Positions 12,818 to 35,979 are shown, numbered from the stretch's first letter. The stretch is 64,000 bases of DNA from Rhabditoides inermis (GCA_963966185.1 CAWZYM010000242.1:1580001-1644000), one strand, 5' to 3'. A program made the numbers and translations. The notes: generated by a model not told the origin, from the sequence alone.

Positions 12818-13044
12818 TCACGCAAACTTCTTGGCGAACGCGGCCCGCGCGAATCGCGCGAATCGCGCATCGTAGTCGTCGTCGCCGGCTCGCTTGGCGA
12901 ACGCGAACGCGAATCGCTGCTGCTCGTCGGTGCCGCGAGAGCGAGCGAATCGGCCAGACGGCGGAAGCGAGAGAGAGTCGTCACCTCCACGCTTCGAACG
13001 ATCGCCGTACGCAAAGCCTGCAAGGTTGGCTGATGAGAGAGAGC

Positions 13045-13105
<61 letters not shown>

Positions 13106-13216
13106 GAAAGGAGGGAGAGACGTACCGTTGCTCTGGTGCATGTCATCGAATGCGAATGCGGACGCACATGCGAAGAGGACTGCGAATAGTGCGAAGAAGG
13201 AGAGAAGGGGGCTCAT
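12818..13216 (-). CDS. nlp-20: FAFA-type neuropeptide-like precursor (nlp-20 like)
   Basis: Two exons, 13216-13126 and 13017-12818, encode 96 residues. The start MSPLLSFFALFAVLFACASA is a signal peptide. Dibasic KR and KK sites divide the rest into peptides: a first ending GFAYGDRS, a long one ending QQRFAFAFA before KR, and one ending ARFARFARAAFA before KK. These endings match the C. elegans NLP-20 products (FAFAFA and a FARFARASFA-type peptide) as I remember them. The products should be secreted bioactive peptides of the FAFA group, also seen in NLP-18. The intron (13018-13125) is largely a GA repeat. One intermediate spacer (GGDDSLSLPPSGRFARSRGT) is not obviously a peptide. Confidence 0.88.
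13036..13104. repeat. (GA)n repeat filling the nlp-20 intron
   Basis: About 70 bp of GAGA inside the only intron of the neuropeptide gene. Read in coding frames it makes spurious Arg/Glu or Ser/Leu open frames. Confidence 0.9.
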
Positions 13217-13706
13217 CTCGGGGGACCAAGGAGAGAGAAAGAGAGACGGTCTGCAATAGACACTGTGAACCGACGGTACACTAGCAAGCCTACGCGACAA
13301 CAGTTGAGGGAATGAAGTTGGCAAGGGCACTCGGCGTCTCTTTATGTACCGCACATCGCGTGTCAGCCATCGTACTGTATTCTGGGGAAGGGAACGAGGG
13401 GAGGTCGTATCCGCATCCGGCTCCGCTCAGCGAACGCCACACAAAGAAGAATATAAGAATAGCACTGCCCAGAGAATCCGGAATTCTGACGACTCGCAAT
13501 CGCTTCGAGAGCTTTGCGTCGTCGTCACATGATGATGTCCTTTCATCTCGCATCTAATTTGTATTTCTGACGGTGTTTTGTGACGTTTAAACCGGGTTGA
13601 CGAAAAGAGAAGAGCGCTGTGGTAGTTATGGAGACACTGGTGCGTTGGTGTTCGATCCGCGGACATCCCCCCCTCTCCCTCTCTCGCCCGACTGCGCAAT
13701 ACTACT
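13217..13706. other. Promoter region between divergent genes
   Basis: It lies upstream of both the neuropeptide gene (minus) and the coiled-coil gene (plus). No gene or repeat family is recognised in it. Confidence 0.5.
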
Positions 13707-16700
13707 ATGGTCAAGAGTGAGCTGAGCACATTTCCTCCTTCCATTCCCACTATCCCACCCACATTTCATTTCAGACACAAACGACGATAATTTAACTTCC
13801 ACTACTACTAAACCTAGACCCAGAAAGTCTAGCAAATCTCCGACAAAGATGGTTCCTGCTACAAAGGTTTGTGATCCATTATATCACACCGTCTCTTTAA
13901 GAATCGGACAAGGTGATTACTAGGTACTATTTCGACGCATAGAGAGGTTATCAAAGGTGCTCTACAAGATGTAGAGGGTCGGTTTTGTGAAATATACAAA
14001 TTTGGCCCGTCAAGGGGCCACTACCTCAAATTGGTCAATTGTTTGCCAAAACACTTAAAATAAAGGTTTGTTCGAATACTTGTCCAATTCTAAGAACTTT
14101 TTCAGATAGTAAGTTTTTCGAAAACATCTGATTTGAAAAAGTTATGACCACAAAAAATAAAAAAGCATATTTTCGATTTTTTGGGAATATTTCTTTCCGA
14201 AGTCGCAAGAATAGTTACACCATTATAAAAGAAACAAGTTCTTTTCAGTCGACATGATTTGAAAAAAATGAAAAAAATTAATGCTGACATCTTCTTATGA
14301 AAAAAATTAATGCTGACATCTTCTTATGAAAAAAATTAATGCTGACATCTTCTTCCATCCAGAAGATTGGATGTGGTCTAGTCATAGATTTTCTGAATAT
14401 TTTCTTTTTTACTATCCATATCACTTCAAAGTTGCGAAAAACAAATATACCATTGGAATCTACGTGTTTTGTTTAGTATATGATGATAGTTTCCTTTAAA
14501 TCGAAGATGACATGTTCTATAATCCTCAGATCAATTAGATCAATGTTTTGTTCCCAACTTCGCAGATATTGTCATAACAGAGGTACAAGCGATAGATTAG
14601 AGCCAATCTGGCAAGATTGACCCTCATCTGGACTTCAAACTATTGCTGTAGTGGCGTTGTGCGTGAATATATGAAAATGTCATCAATTAATAATAGTTAC
14701 AACTTTTTGAGCTCTACAAAACTGCGTTAAGAATGTTGATATATCGTCTAGGAAGCCGCTGTGAAATGGGAATTTGAGGTTTCAGATATGTTTTAAAAAA
14801 AAAACTTGAACATTATTTCATTATCACATATACTTGAGCTCTTCGAAAATTCATTGAAATAAGGGGGTAGTTTTTGTCCGGAGCAGCCTTTTCACGGACC
14901 AAATTTGCATATTTGACAAAAACGACCCTATACATCTTGTAGAAGACCTTCGATAATCTCTATATGCACCGACATAGCCTCTAGTAACCATATGCCCGAA
15001 AAGTGTCCGATTCTTAGAGAGACGGCGTGATATAATGGTGTGCTTGTGCATGCATCTTTTAGGATCGTCTATCCAAATACCAAGCGACACTCGAGTCACA
15101 TTTGGACAAAGTGAATCGACAACTCGATGAAGATATCGCCACCATGGTGAACATTTTGCATATCTAGTTTTAGCATGCGTAACGCTCACTTCAGCAAGAG
15201 AAGCTGAAAACACTGACGCATTCTCAAGAAGAAGACAAGACATTGCTAAACGCACTCGAAGCGGAGATCACTCAATCACAAGCTACAAACAAGGAGAAGC
15301 AAGAGGAGCTGGCGCGAGTGGAGCAGGAGACAGAGAAGAGGGAGAGGAGCAGGGAGGAGCTGGAGGAGAAGATTACGCGAAAGAGGAGAGAGATGGAGCA
15401 GGAAACGAGCGAGAGTCAGTCGGTTTCCGCCCACACACGAAATACGGCCAATTGAGAGAAACAACGAAGACTCGATTGTAGGAGACGAGCTGAGGAGAAG
15501 GCTCGACGAGGTCACTGCCAAGATGACACTCGTTCAGGAGGTTTGGAAAGGGGAGGAGGAAGAAAAGGAGCATACATTGACCAAATAATTTCGTGGAGTT
15601 ACTAAATGGATTCGAAATAGTTGAGTAATACTTTGAGTATGCCCCATCCCGGTCGGATCGTGTGGTAGGAGAGGAGCAGGTAGTGCAGAACGCAGTGGCC
15701 AGGTCTAAGCGGGAGCTGCACCGGGTGGAGAGGAGCAAGCAAGTACAGGTATGAGGGAGAGGGGAGACGGGAAACGATAGGAGGCACACTGCAGGACACG
15801 TATCTAACACGTCTGCGTGCGGACATCGCAGCCGCAGAGCAGGCCCTGGAGCAGGTCAAGGGCGACACTGCAGCCGAGATAGAGTGAGTGCGCGACACTC
15901 GCGAACGAACACGCACACGGTACAGGAAGCGCTCTCTGGCCGACTGTGAGCTGACCGAGCTCAACTCGCGTCTGGTGGTATTCGAGAAGGAGGGAGCGGG
16001 CATGAAGGACACATTCGCAGAGCTGATGAACAAACTGCACGACAACACACCTGCCAAGAGGTGAGACAGAGGACAGAGGAGAGAGAGGGGGAGAGAGAAG
16101 GGGTGAACCCTTGTTGACACTGATCGAGCTAGTGATTAATCTCTGCCTGCAGCTCGACCCGACAACAACTGCAGCGAAGAAGGCATGCTCTGAGGGTATG
16201 TTCCATCGCATCACTCATAAATCATGTCACTCTATTGCAGAAGGAAGTGGAGCTGAAGCGTCGCTACCTCGATACTGTCAGAGAGAAGACGAGCGAGGGA
16301 CAGAAGGCGCTGGTGACTGACAAGGAAGAGTGCGCGCGATTGGAAGGAGAGTGCGTGAGGAAGGAACAGGTGCCGTCCACACTAGGCAGCAGCCGGCAAC
16401 CACTGATTGCAGGACGTCGCGCGGCTGAAGAAAGAACACGACACTCTTTATGCGAGCAAGTACGGCGTAGCGGCGGCGGTAGATAGCTCGGAGGAGGAAG
16501 GGGAGGGGGACAAAGGGGGAGAGCGGGAGGCGGACAACATGCGGACACTCCTGCACAGCAAGAGGAGTGTACGTGCGCATCACACACATCCCTCCTCTCA
16601 CAAAGACACTTCAGAGTGTCAAGTCTCGCAGATCCAAGTCATCCAATGCATCAAAGGACAAGAAGGCGTCGACTTGGAGCCAAGAGAGACTGAGTGAACT

Positions 16701-17736
16701 GAAGAAAGGGCTGCTCAATCAGCAGAGAGCTCACCAAGCGGCCGAACATCGGAAACAGAGACTGCAGCACGAGGTGAACACCCAGACAATCTTCTCGCTC
16801 ACGTATGCTAATCACGCGGGACAATTACTCCCCATTGCACAATGTATGCTGATATCTGTTTCTAGCTCGAGGCCCTGCAGTCGACTCTCCTCGCTGCCCA
16901 TCAGCATATCGTAGAGCTGTCCAACAAACTGAGAGGCGCAGAGCAGAGGAGGGACCAGATTGCTCAGGGTAGGGGAGGAATACCTTGTTGTTCTATAGAT
17001 TGAATTAAAAATGGCAGTGTCAGTGATTATGCATATTATGATGTGTACATGAAATGTAATACATTTCAGAGTCGCTCTTTGCCCTGGATGAAGTAACAGT
17101 GGAGGGTGCGGAGGAGAAAGAGAGGGAGGAGAGGGAGGAGAGGAATGCTGTGCTGGCGGAAAAGTGCGAGAAGCTAGTAAACGGAGGGAAAAAACAAGAG
17201 GAGGAACTGAGGGAACTTAGGTGATTGTGTCTTCTACTTACATGTGGCAATTAGTGTGTTTCTTGCAGGGCGACGATATCTGACCTGCAGCACAGACTCG
17301 AACCTTTCGCGGGGCTCGATGTGGAGTCATACGAGAAAGAAAAACAGGCAAGCCAGACCGTCTCTATGTATTTGACAGTTGCTTGCAGGCTAATCTGACT
17401 GAGCTGCGTCGCCTTCAGTCCCACCACCTCGACATCAACAGGGCGATCCGAGAGAAACAGAGGGTACGGGTCTAGTCTGTCCACAAGCAATGTCTTTTCA
17501 GGAGCTGGAGCTGGCAGTGGTACAGAGGGAGGCACAGTTGGACAGGGCCAACTCAGTCCTGCACACCAAGACGAGCATTCGAGCACAGAGGGAGGAGGAC
17601 ATTGAGAGAATGCGGGAGAGGATACGCAGCAAGGAACAGGTGCGCACGCTTCTCCCACCTTCCCTCATCCACCCCATCCACTTCCTTTCAGCTCCTCTCG
17701 GAACTTGACGCTTCACCCATCAACAACCTGCAATGA
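13707..17736 (+). CDS. Long coiled-coil protein
   Basis: About 18 exons. The first is ATGGTCAAGA (13707-13716); the next, after a short intron, encodes a basic Ser/Thr/Lys head containing RKSSKSPTK. From 15062 onwards the protein is almost entirely charged, heptad-like helix (EQETEKRERSREELEEK, LKRRYLDTVREK, ERMRERIRSKEQ), ending SPINNLQ at the TGA 17734-17736. No motor, ATPase or membrane domain is visible, so a structural cytoskeletal, ciliary or chromosome role is possible but not shown. Intron 2 (13868-15061) carries a fold-back element. Intron 17348-17388 starts GCAAGC and is GC-AG. A serine/lysine stretch near 16620-16680 interrupts the coil. AATAAA at 17851 is the likely poly(A) signal. 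Exon order around 15550-15770 is less certain. Confidence 0.75.
13876..15038. mobile_element. Fold-back element in intron
   Basis: The left end (CCATTATATCAC ... GTCTC ... AAGAATCGGAC) recurs as an imperfect reverse complement at the right end (GTCCGATTCTTAGAGAGACG ... GATATAATGG). Pairing continues inwards for about 150 bp on each side (CTACAAGATGTAGAGGGTCG with CGACCCTATACATCTTGTAG). There is no coding capacity. It fits a non-autonomous terminal-inverted-repeat or fold-back element. Confidence 0.8.
14271..14357. repeat. Three tandem copies of a 29-bp unit
   Basis: The unit beginning GAAAAAAATTAATGCTGACA and ending TCTTCTTAT is repeated three times with near identity, inside the fold-back element. 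Confidence 0.9.
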
Positions 17737-17850
17737 TCCTCATACCTTCATAATGAATAGACTGTTCACGCTTGACCTTATCTCTTTATTATCTCGCAAC
17801 CGCTGTCATCATCGCATCATCGGTGCCTGCGCGTGTGAGTGTGATGGTGA

Positions 17851-17856
17851 AATAAA
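17851..17856 (+). terminator. Poly(A) signal AATAAA
   Basis: About 115 bp downstream of the stop of the coiled-coil gene. The unc-43 3' end converges on the same region (TTTATT at 17785-17790), so the two transcripts probably overlap. Confidence 0.55.
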
Positions 17857-18218
17857 ACATATAATATGAAAAATGTAATCAAAAACAAACATAAAAAGTA
17901 CATAATATATAAACGACTCGGGTGACGGTAGTGTGGGTGGTTGAAGAAACACCCAGAGAGAACGAGTGACAGACTGACAGACAGAAACAACACATAGAAG
18001 AAGGGCCCACTCGGAGAGAGACAAAGAGAGAAGGGGGAGAGAGGAAAGAAATGCAACGTCGAATGCGCAGGTGTAGAGAGGGGGGGAGATGCGGGGGTGA
18101 GAGAGGGTTGGGACGTGGTCCCGCTTGTGACAAAGTGCCTGGTGGGAGAGAGAGAGTGCAGTGGTGGGGGATACGCGTGCGTCTAGTTTGGTGGGTGTGG
18201 TTGAGTGGTGGCTGGCGT

Positions 18219-27437
<9,219 letters not shown>

Positions 27438-28689
27438 GGCGTCTGAAAAAATGTGAGTGATGAGAGATACGAGGAAATGGAGCGATAGTCGCCGTATATG
27501 TGAGCGAGTGTGTAAGTAATACAGGTAATGGCAAAGTGCGAGGCAGGTGGTGTGACATATCTGGAATAGGCAGGCGCACGCCAACCCACTACTGCCGAGT
27601 AACCACATTACACGCAAACTGTAGCAAAACTGAATGAGTGCTGACCGGTGTGGCTTCTCGCTCGTTTGGCGGGGCGGTCTTGGGTGAGCCAGGAGAGACT
27701 GTCTCGACTGCTGCCACTGGGCCACTCGCTCGATCCCGCCGAACGCTTGATCGCTCTGAAACCAGAAGAATTTGCGATCCATATACGACGATGCTCATAT
27801 GACACTTATTCACACATTAGTATTCCGCGAAAACCATCATGTACACACACCCGACCGCATCGCTCAATATATAGATTACACTGCGACTGGGATAATCGAG
27901 AATTTTTCGATTAAAAATGTAATGAGATGTGCGCCGGGCAAAACAAAGACGGAGACAGACGCATACTTGAGAGGAGAAGGAGTGTAATTTATACAGTAGT
28001 AGAAGTGTGGGGGATGAGCTCTCGCGCCGCGCACCTTATCTCTCCCTTCTTCCCCCTCCTTTCCCCCTCTTTCTCCTTCTCTCCTTCTGTCTCCCTACAA
28101 TCGGTCGTCATGGTTGCAGTGAGTGTGGAGAGAGGGATCCGCTGAGATGCGCTTTCTTCCACTCTACTCCTTTTCCTTATAATCCTCACACCTTTTTCTT
28201 CTGATCAAAACGGCATGTGTTAATCCATAGACACTCTCTGATAAGGTTTCGAAAGTACGGCAATTGCGAGAGAGAGCCGCGAATATAAATATTGTGTGGT
28301 TTTGAAAAGCGAAAAGGAAGTTATTTACCCGTTATGAGAGTGAAGGAGAAAAGAAGAGAGTAAAAGAAAGAGCACGGCACGGCACGTTGAAAACCAAATC
28401 TGTACAGAAGAAAATAAAAGATGACTAACGCAAATACGAAGCACACACATAGTGACACTATCGCAAAACGAGAATGGTTCGTGAAAGATAGAAAGCGAGA
28501 ACGAGAACGAGAAGAGGAGAGAATAGAGGGGGTATATAGAGACCATGCCATGAGTGCGAGAAAAAATGAACAGCACATCGCAAGGGAAATCACCACATCA
28601 TGACTACTGCATGCGAAAATCGAATTAACAAATAGAAATAGTCACATGATGATGAGCGTTTTTTGGTGTATGTAAAGTAAATTCACTTC

Positions 28690-29070
28690 CTCTATCTTTC
28701 TCTTTCTCTCTTTCTCTCTCTCTCTCTTCTCTCTTCTCTCTTTCTCTCTTTCTCTCTTTCTCTCTTTCTCTCTTTCTCTCTTTCTCTCTTTCTCTCTTTC
28801 TCTCTTTCTCTCTTTCTCTCTTTCTCTCTTTCTCTCTTTCTCTCTTTCTCTCTTTCTCTCTTTCTCTCTTTCTCTCTTTCTCTCTTTCTCTCTTTCTCTC
28901 TTTCTCTCTTTCTCTCTTTCTCTCTTTCTCTCTTTCTCTCTTTCTCTCTTTCTCTCTTTCTCTCTTTCTCTCTTTCTCTCTTTCTCTCTTTCTCTCTTTC
29001 TCTCTTTCTCGCTTTCTCTTTCTCTCTTTCTCTCTCTCTCTCTCTCTTTCTCTTTCTTTCTCTTTCTCTT
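28690..29070. repeat. (TTTCTCTC)n minisatellite array
   Basis: More than 30 tandem copies of the 8-bp unit, almost perfect from about 28735 to 29010, flanked by less regular CT tracts. Confidence 0.95.
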
Positions 29071-29249
29071 TGAGTTCAAATGGACAGGTGAAATGCCGGG
29101 GCTGAACTGATTGAGTGAAATAGCGCACGAGGCTCTCTCAGTGAGAGAGAGAGAGAGAACACTCGATCTAAGGAGAGCGCAGCAGACGGAGAGCGCGATA
29201 TTGAGCGGATGTGTGTAATGTGTAATGGGACGGGAATTATCAGCTGAGC

Positions 29250-29250
29250 G

Positions 29251-29303
<53 letters not shown>

Positions 29304-29362
29304 GAGAGAGAGAGACGAGAGACGAGAGAGAGACGAGACGAGAGAGAGAGAGACGAGAAAGT
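29250..29362. repeat. (GA)n repeat with GACGA variants
   Basis: GAGA tract followed by GAGACGAGA variants. Confidence 0.9.
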
Positions 29363-30885
29363 GAGAGGGAGGAAGACAGTGAGAGAGAACTGGGAAGGAC
29401 AGAGGGAAATATAGAAGAAGGAGGGAAAAGAAGGTGGCAAGACAGCACCTATAGCTAGATAGTACAGTCTACACGGGAAAAGCAAAGACAAGAGAAGTGG
29501 AATCAATCACAATCACAACCCCTCCCTTCCTCTTCTTTCTCCATTCACCATACTACTCCATGCATTGGGAAGCAGAACAGAGAAGCGAAATCTCGCCCCT
29601 CCATGCAAGAGCGATGAAGCCGGCACTAGATTGGACTAATCACAAGGGATGGAGGGAAGAGGAGAGAGAAGAAGAGAAAGAGGAGAAAGGAGCATGGAAA
29701 GGAGGCTTCAGTCACTCTTTTTCTCGCAGCGCGCGTGAACTAATGAGTGCTTTATTTTCGAGAGGAGATGCAGAGAAGAAGTGCAGGAGGAGGAGGAGGA
29801 GAAGGGGGAAGAGGAGGAGAAGGAGGAGGAAGAGGAGGAGAGTGAAGGAGGAGAAGGAGGAGGAGCGACCTTCGTTATCTCGCTAATTGCTCGGAAGGCA
29901 TACTTGAAATACGACTCAGAGGAAGAAGGAAGCGACTTCGTCTCTAATCCTCGGTCAATGGATGAAAAAGAAGTCAGATAGAGGCCACTGACGCCAGTCG
30001 CCATCCAACTCGCCATATTAATCACAACAATATTTTTACACGGCCGCCAACTCGTTTTTTTTTTTTGCGACGCATTAGAACAATAGAACAATTAGGGTAT
30101 GACGCATGCCCCAACTAAACGACGGTTCTGTCAGAATGGTCTACCACTCATCACAGCCCTCGCCCACCAAATACTGCTTTTTGTGGCAAAACACACAGTG
30201 ACACGGTGCAACAACTGGACACAACAGGTAGGGTGCGAGTCGATGAAACAAGAGAAAAGAGGCGACAGATACACTTGTTGACTGCCACTGACAGGCACAG
30301 AGAGTGGCCAAATTTGTACGCAAGTAATGGCGAGAGAGGGGAAGAGATACATATCTACTACTACAATTCAACAATGAAACATCGACGACACGTCATGGCA
30401 GACCAAGCCACACATCGCGAATCACGCACGCAATAGGCAATCAATCATATCTCAACAGCGCTAGAAATTATTCCAAGCGGAAGTGATTACTCCACTACAA
30501 CAGATTGGAAATATAAAAGAGAAAGGAGCTCTCGTCTCCACATGAAGGCAGCAATTTGATGTTGAGACTACCATACACAGAATATAACTCGGGCAACGAT
30601 TTACACTTGCATAGAGAATCATAGGTCATAGCATAACGGAGAATTGAACGCTCGCGAATTCTCACTCACAAATGAATGCATTTTTACCCTTTTTTGCATT
30701 ACAAAAATACATTTCAATAAACAAGCTGGCCGAAATAAGACATTGGGTGCGGATGTATGTATTCCCCCTGGCCGCTGCCGCTTTCACTCTCTCACTCTCA
30801 CACCATCGATCCGCTCTCTCCTCTCGCCTCTCCCCCCTCCTTCCAGCCTCACCCCTCTGCTCCGGCTAATGAACAGCCGTGGACA

Positions 30886-30937
30886 GACAGACAGAGAGAG
30901 GGAGACAGAGCGAGAGTGAGAGAGAGAGAGAGCGAGA

Positions 30938-30974
<37 letters not shown>
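30886..30974. repeat. (GA)n repeat
   Basis: GAGA tract with AGAGCGAGAGTGAGAG variants. Confidence 0.9.
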
Positions 30975-32364
30975 GGGGCAAACATGGTTGCTGCTTCCGC
31001 GAGTGTGTGATGGCCGTAGATGTCGCATACACGCATAGAATATGCATTGTATTGCATTGACGGACAGTGGAGACACAAAACATTGCCAATGTTGCATTGA
31101 TCGCCTCCCGACACCAAACCCCCTGCCGCTATTACGAGCTCGCATTTCCGCGCGTTGCAAAAATGTTTGTGCGGCTAGTGGAAGAGAGAGGGAGAGGGAG
31201 AGAGGGAAAGAGAGAGAGAGATAGAGAGAGAAAGAGAGAGGGGGGAATGTGATTCAAGTTGACATCGAGACAGATCGAAGCGACATACAAAAAGCGCCCG
31301 CCATTCACAAAATGGCGCACAAAGGCGACAGCAGAAATCAATCGAAGGAGAGAAAGAGAGGTTACAAGGACAGGGGGAACAGTGCGGGGGGCACGTGGGG
31401 CGAGGCGAGAGTGGCGACTAAGTAAGCCCCGGCCGCACGCCGCACTGCGCAACTATCCACCCTTCCTACCCCACACAACCACCACCGCTCTCCGTGATAG
31501 CAAATCGATAGCGGCACACGCAGAGATAAGCTGCACACTGCGCTCCGAACTCACTCTCAATCACTGCTCTCCCACAAGCGAGCTGCGGAGACGAAGCCGG
31601 AACAACAAGAGGGGGAGAGAAATGAATGCGGGCTTGAGTGGACAATGCATTGCAGAGCAGTCCTCCGGCTGCCCCCATCGATCCCGCATTTGCATAGCTG
31701 CCTGCGCCTCCGCCGACAAACACAGCGCGTTCTCTTCCCCTCCTTCTCTCCCTCCCTTCCCATTCTCCTTCTTTCTCTCTCTTTCTCCCCCCCTCTCTCT
31801 CTCTCTCTGTCTCTGTCTTTCTCTTCCCTCTCTCGCTCGCCGAAACATATTTACACTGCATGTGTGCCGCAGTCGAGCACCATCAAGAAACAATGACAAA
31901 AGTTTTAACAAAAAACATATTATTACACGATAACAGGTTATTACAAAATAGACATATCATTTCATGTAACACTATAACTAATATGAGGTAATTAATATTC
32001 GTGCAATGCGTGAAACCGTGAAGGTGAAGGATATTCTCTACAGCAAAAAAGTACGTGAACTTCTATAATCTATCTAATACCGGGACATGGGATGAAATCG
32101 TAATAATGGGGCAAATACAGTATTCCAAATGTACAACAATTATATTCCGCGAAAGAATAACAGGACACCATGTATCACCAATCGAACCATCATGAAACCA
32201 AAAAAATAGTACGTCTCAGAAGACATACGGGATATACTAGATGGAAACCAACTGCATTCTGCACATGAACAACTTCTCTAAACACAACTGCACACCATGT
32301 TATCTAGAGTACTAGAGGTGAGGCGCCTCTTTTTCCTCCTCCTCCTCCTTCTTCTTCTGCTTTT

Positions 32365-34094
<1,730 letters not shown>

Positions 34095-34381
34095 CTATTT
34101 GTAAACATAATGTATATCGACTCTGCTACACATACACGGAACAACGTATACAGAACGCGGATCTGATATGATTTTTTAATGATTATAAGGGTATATCAAT
34201 GAGCTGAAACTCAAATGAGCTCTTCTCGGAAGAAAATCACTAATATCCAGTCGACAAGCAATTAATAATACCCATAATATATAGTGTGCTCTTAAATGAG
34301 TTTCCTGCTTTTCACGAAAGACATTCGGGTGAAGGGAAAGATCAGAGCTTTTCCAATTGACAAAACTTTGCGCAACCGTTG

Positions 34382-34460
34382 GAAATCGAACACGCGAACA
34401 AATCGAAATCAAAAATCAAAAATTTTGATTTGTTCTTGATTTGTTCGCGTGTTCGATTTC
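34382..34460. repeat. Near-perfect palindrome with a third copy
   Basis: GAAATCGAACACGCGAACAA on the left pairs with its reverse complement ending at 34460, with an AT-rich centre. The motif GAACACGCGAACA recurs immediately after. It could form a long hairpin. Confidence 0.85.
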
Positions 34461-35291
34461 GAACACGCGAACATATTCTAATAAAGCGAGAGCGTTACCA
34501 CCACGCTAGATAGGCGTGATCACTGCTTTGCGAATAGGAGCTGTGAATGTGTTGAAATGTTTATTGTCTAACAATTTAGGATACTGTTAAAAACATTGTT
34601 TTTGACGAAAACTGTTGAGCTGAGTGCAAGCGGAATATATGGTGTGATGCGTGGGAGAGAACTGAGAAGCACTGTCCACAAACAACATCACAGCCTGAAT
34701 GTGAAAACATAATCAAAGTCCAAATCGTGACTCCACCCCAGAGTGCCAAAGTGATGTTCTATGCATGCGAACAACAATGAAAGATAAAAAGAAGTTACGA
34801 AAAGCCACGTGACGTGACGACGTGACGTCTTGCATACACGTTCAACCGACGTCAGCTAAAGAAACACCCATGCAGCATGCATAGCAACAACAAGAATAAA
34901 ACAGCTTTATAAACTATAAATATAACCACCTTATAAGTTAACAACATTATAAATGTGCGTGTCATAATTACCGACCGGCATGTATATTGCAAATTCGCGC
35001 GCGCCTATGCCACGCAGACCCGATTTACGGGTAATTCACCTCACCGACAGGGTTGTTGCCGAAATGAAATTCACACCAACACGAAAAAGAAACAGACGTA
35101 AGATAGAAGGAAAAGAACTGAAAAGAAAAAATGGCGCGGGAACCTCGTACACGTGTGGTATCCCGTAGTGAGAAATCACTGGTGTTGGAGCGTAACACAC
35201 TGCGAGAATTTTTTTAAAAACAAAATCAAGTACAAAAAAAACAAATGAATACTTTCAAGATTCAAAATTCGTTTTATCGGTCAATCATAAA
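34461..35291. other. Intergenic, no gene recognised
   Basis: Between the SMAD promoter and the 3' end of the repeat-precursor gene. AT-rich; no supported exon. Confidence 0.5.
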
Positions 35292-35979
35292 TTAATATCC
35301 ACTTGCTTGCACCGAAGATTGCGCGGGTGCTGCCTGCTCGACTGCCACCGAGGCTCTCTCCGGTGCAGAATAATTTTCCACTGCCATGGAAGTTCCGGGA
35401 GTGACAAGCTCGTCTCCGTAATTGTTATCACGCTTCTTCCTGTATCCACTTGCTTGTACTGACGACTGGACGGGTGCCGACTGCTCCACAGCCACGGATG
35501 CTTTCTCAGGGGCGTAGCTCTCCACTGCCATGGAAGTTCCGGGAGTGACAAGCTCGTCTCCGTAAGTGTTGTCCCTCTTCTTGCGGTATCCACTAGCCTG
35601 AACCGACGATTGTGCAGGTGCGGCCTGCTCCACAGCCACAGATGCCTTCTCGGGAGCATAACTCTCGACTGCCATAGAGGATCCCGGGGTGACGAGCTCG
35701 TCCCCGTAGGTGTTATCCCGTTTCTTCCTGTATCCGCTTGCTTGTACGGATGACTCGACAGGGGCAGACTGTTGCACAGCCATGGATGCCGTCTCACGCA
35801 TCGGCTGAGCGGGCGCCACCGGCCCGTTTGGCGTCACCATCTCGTCGCCATAAGTGTTGCGCCGCACAACTGGAAATTGACATGTGACATGTAACCTAAC
35901 ATTTACTATCGAAATCAAAAAACTCACCGGCAGAATTCGTCATCGCAAAAGAACAGAGTAGTGTGGCAAATACGAGCAT
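35292..35979 (-). CDS. Secreted repeat precursor with four RKKR-separated units
   Basis: Two exons, 35979-35928 and 35869-35292, give 209 residues. MLVFATLLCSFAMTNSA is a signal peptide. Then come four units of about 45-48 residues starting NTYGDE and ending SSVQASGY; the first follows RR and the others follow RKKR, a furin-type cleavage site. Each unit has LVTPG, SMAVE, APEKASVAVEQ and QSSVQASGY. The last unit ends directly at the stop codon. The last three units are very similar in DNA as well, which suggests recent expansion. No cysteines and no amidation glycine at unit ends. It has the form of a prepropeptide or a secreted repetitive polypeptide; I do not recognise the family. TATAAAA on the minus strand near 36018 is a plausible promoter. 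Confidence 0.8.

Larger units (their letters stand above)
27438..32364. other. Upstream region of unc-43, no gene recognised
   Basis: About 4.9 kb between the unc-43 start codon and the 3' end of the SMAD gene, which lies further upstream in the same orientation. It holds many purine/pyrimidine tracts and no convincing exon. It probably carries the unc-43 promoter and any 5' untranslated exons. The open frame at 27782-27600 (minus) fails the phase test with the first coding exon. Confidence 0.6.

Noticed and set aside
27600..27782. Possible upstream coding exon of unc-43 (MDRKFFWFQSD...)
   Set aside because: Its donor leaves phase 2, while the acceptor of the first coding exon needs phase 1 to enter the MHPAST frame. 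The exon from 27443 also works as 5'UTR plus ATG.
28625..29448. Open frames of 167 and 268 residues rich in KERERE
   Set aside because: They are translations of the (TTTCTCTC)n and GA repeats; no start context, splice sites or non-repeat coding sequence.
29497..29981. Lys/Glu-rich open frames near 29.5-30 kb
   Set aside because: Low-complexity purine sequence without plausible exon boundaries.
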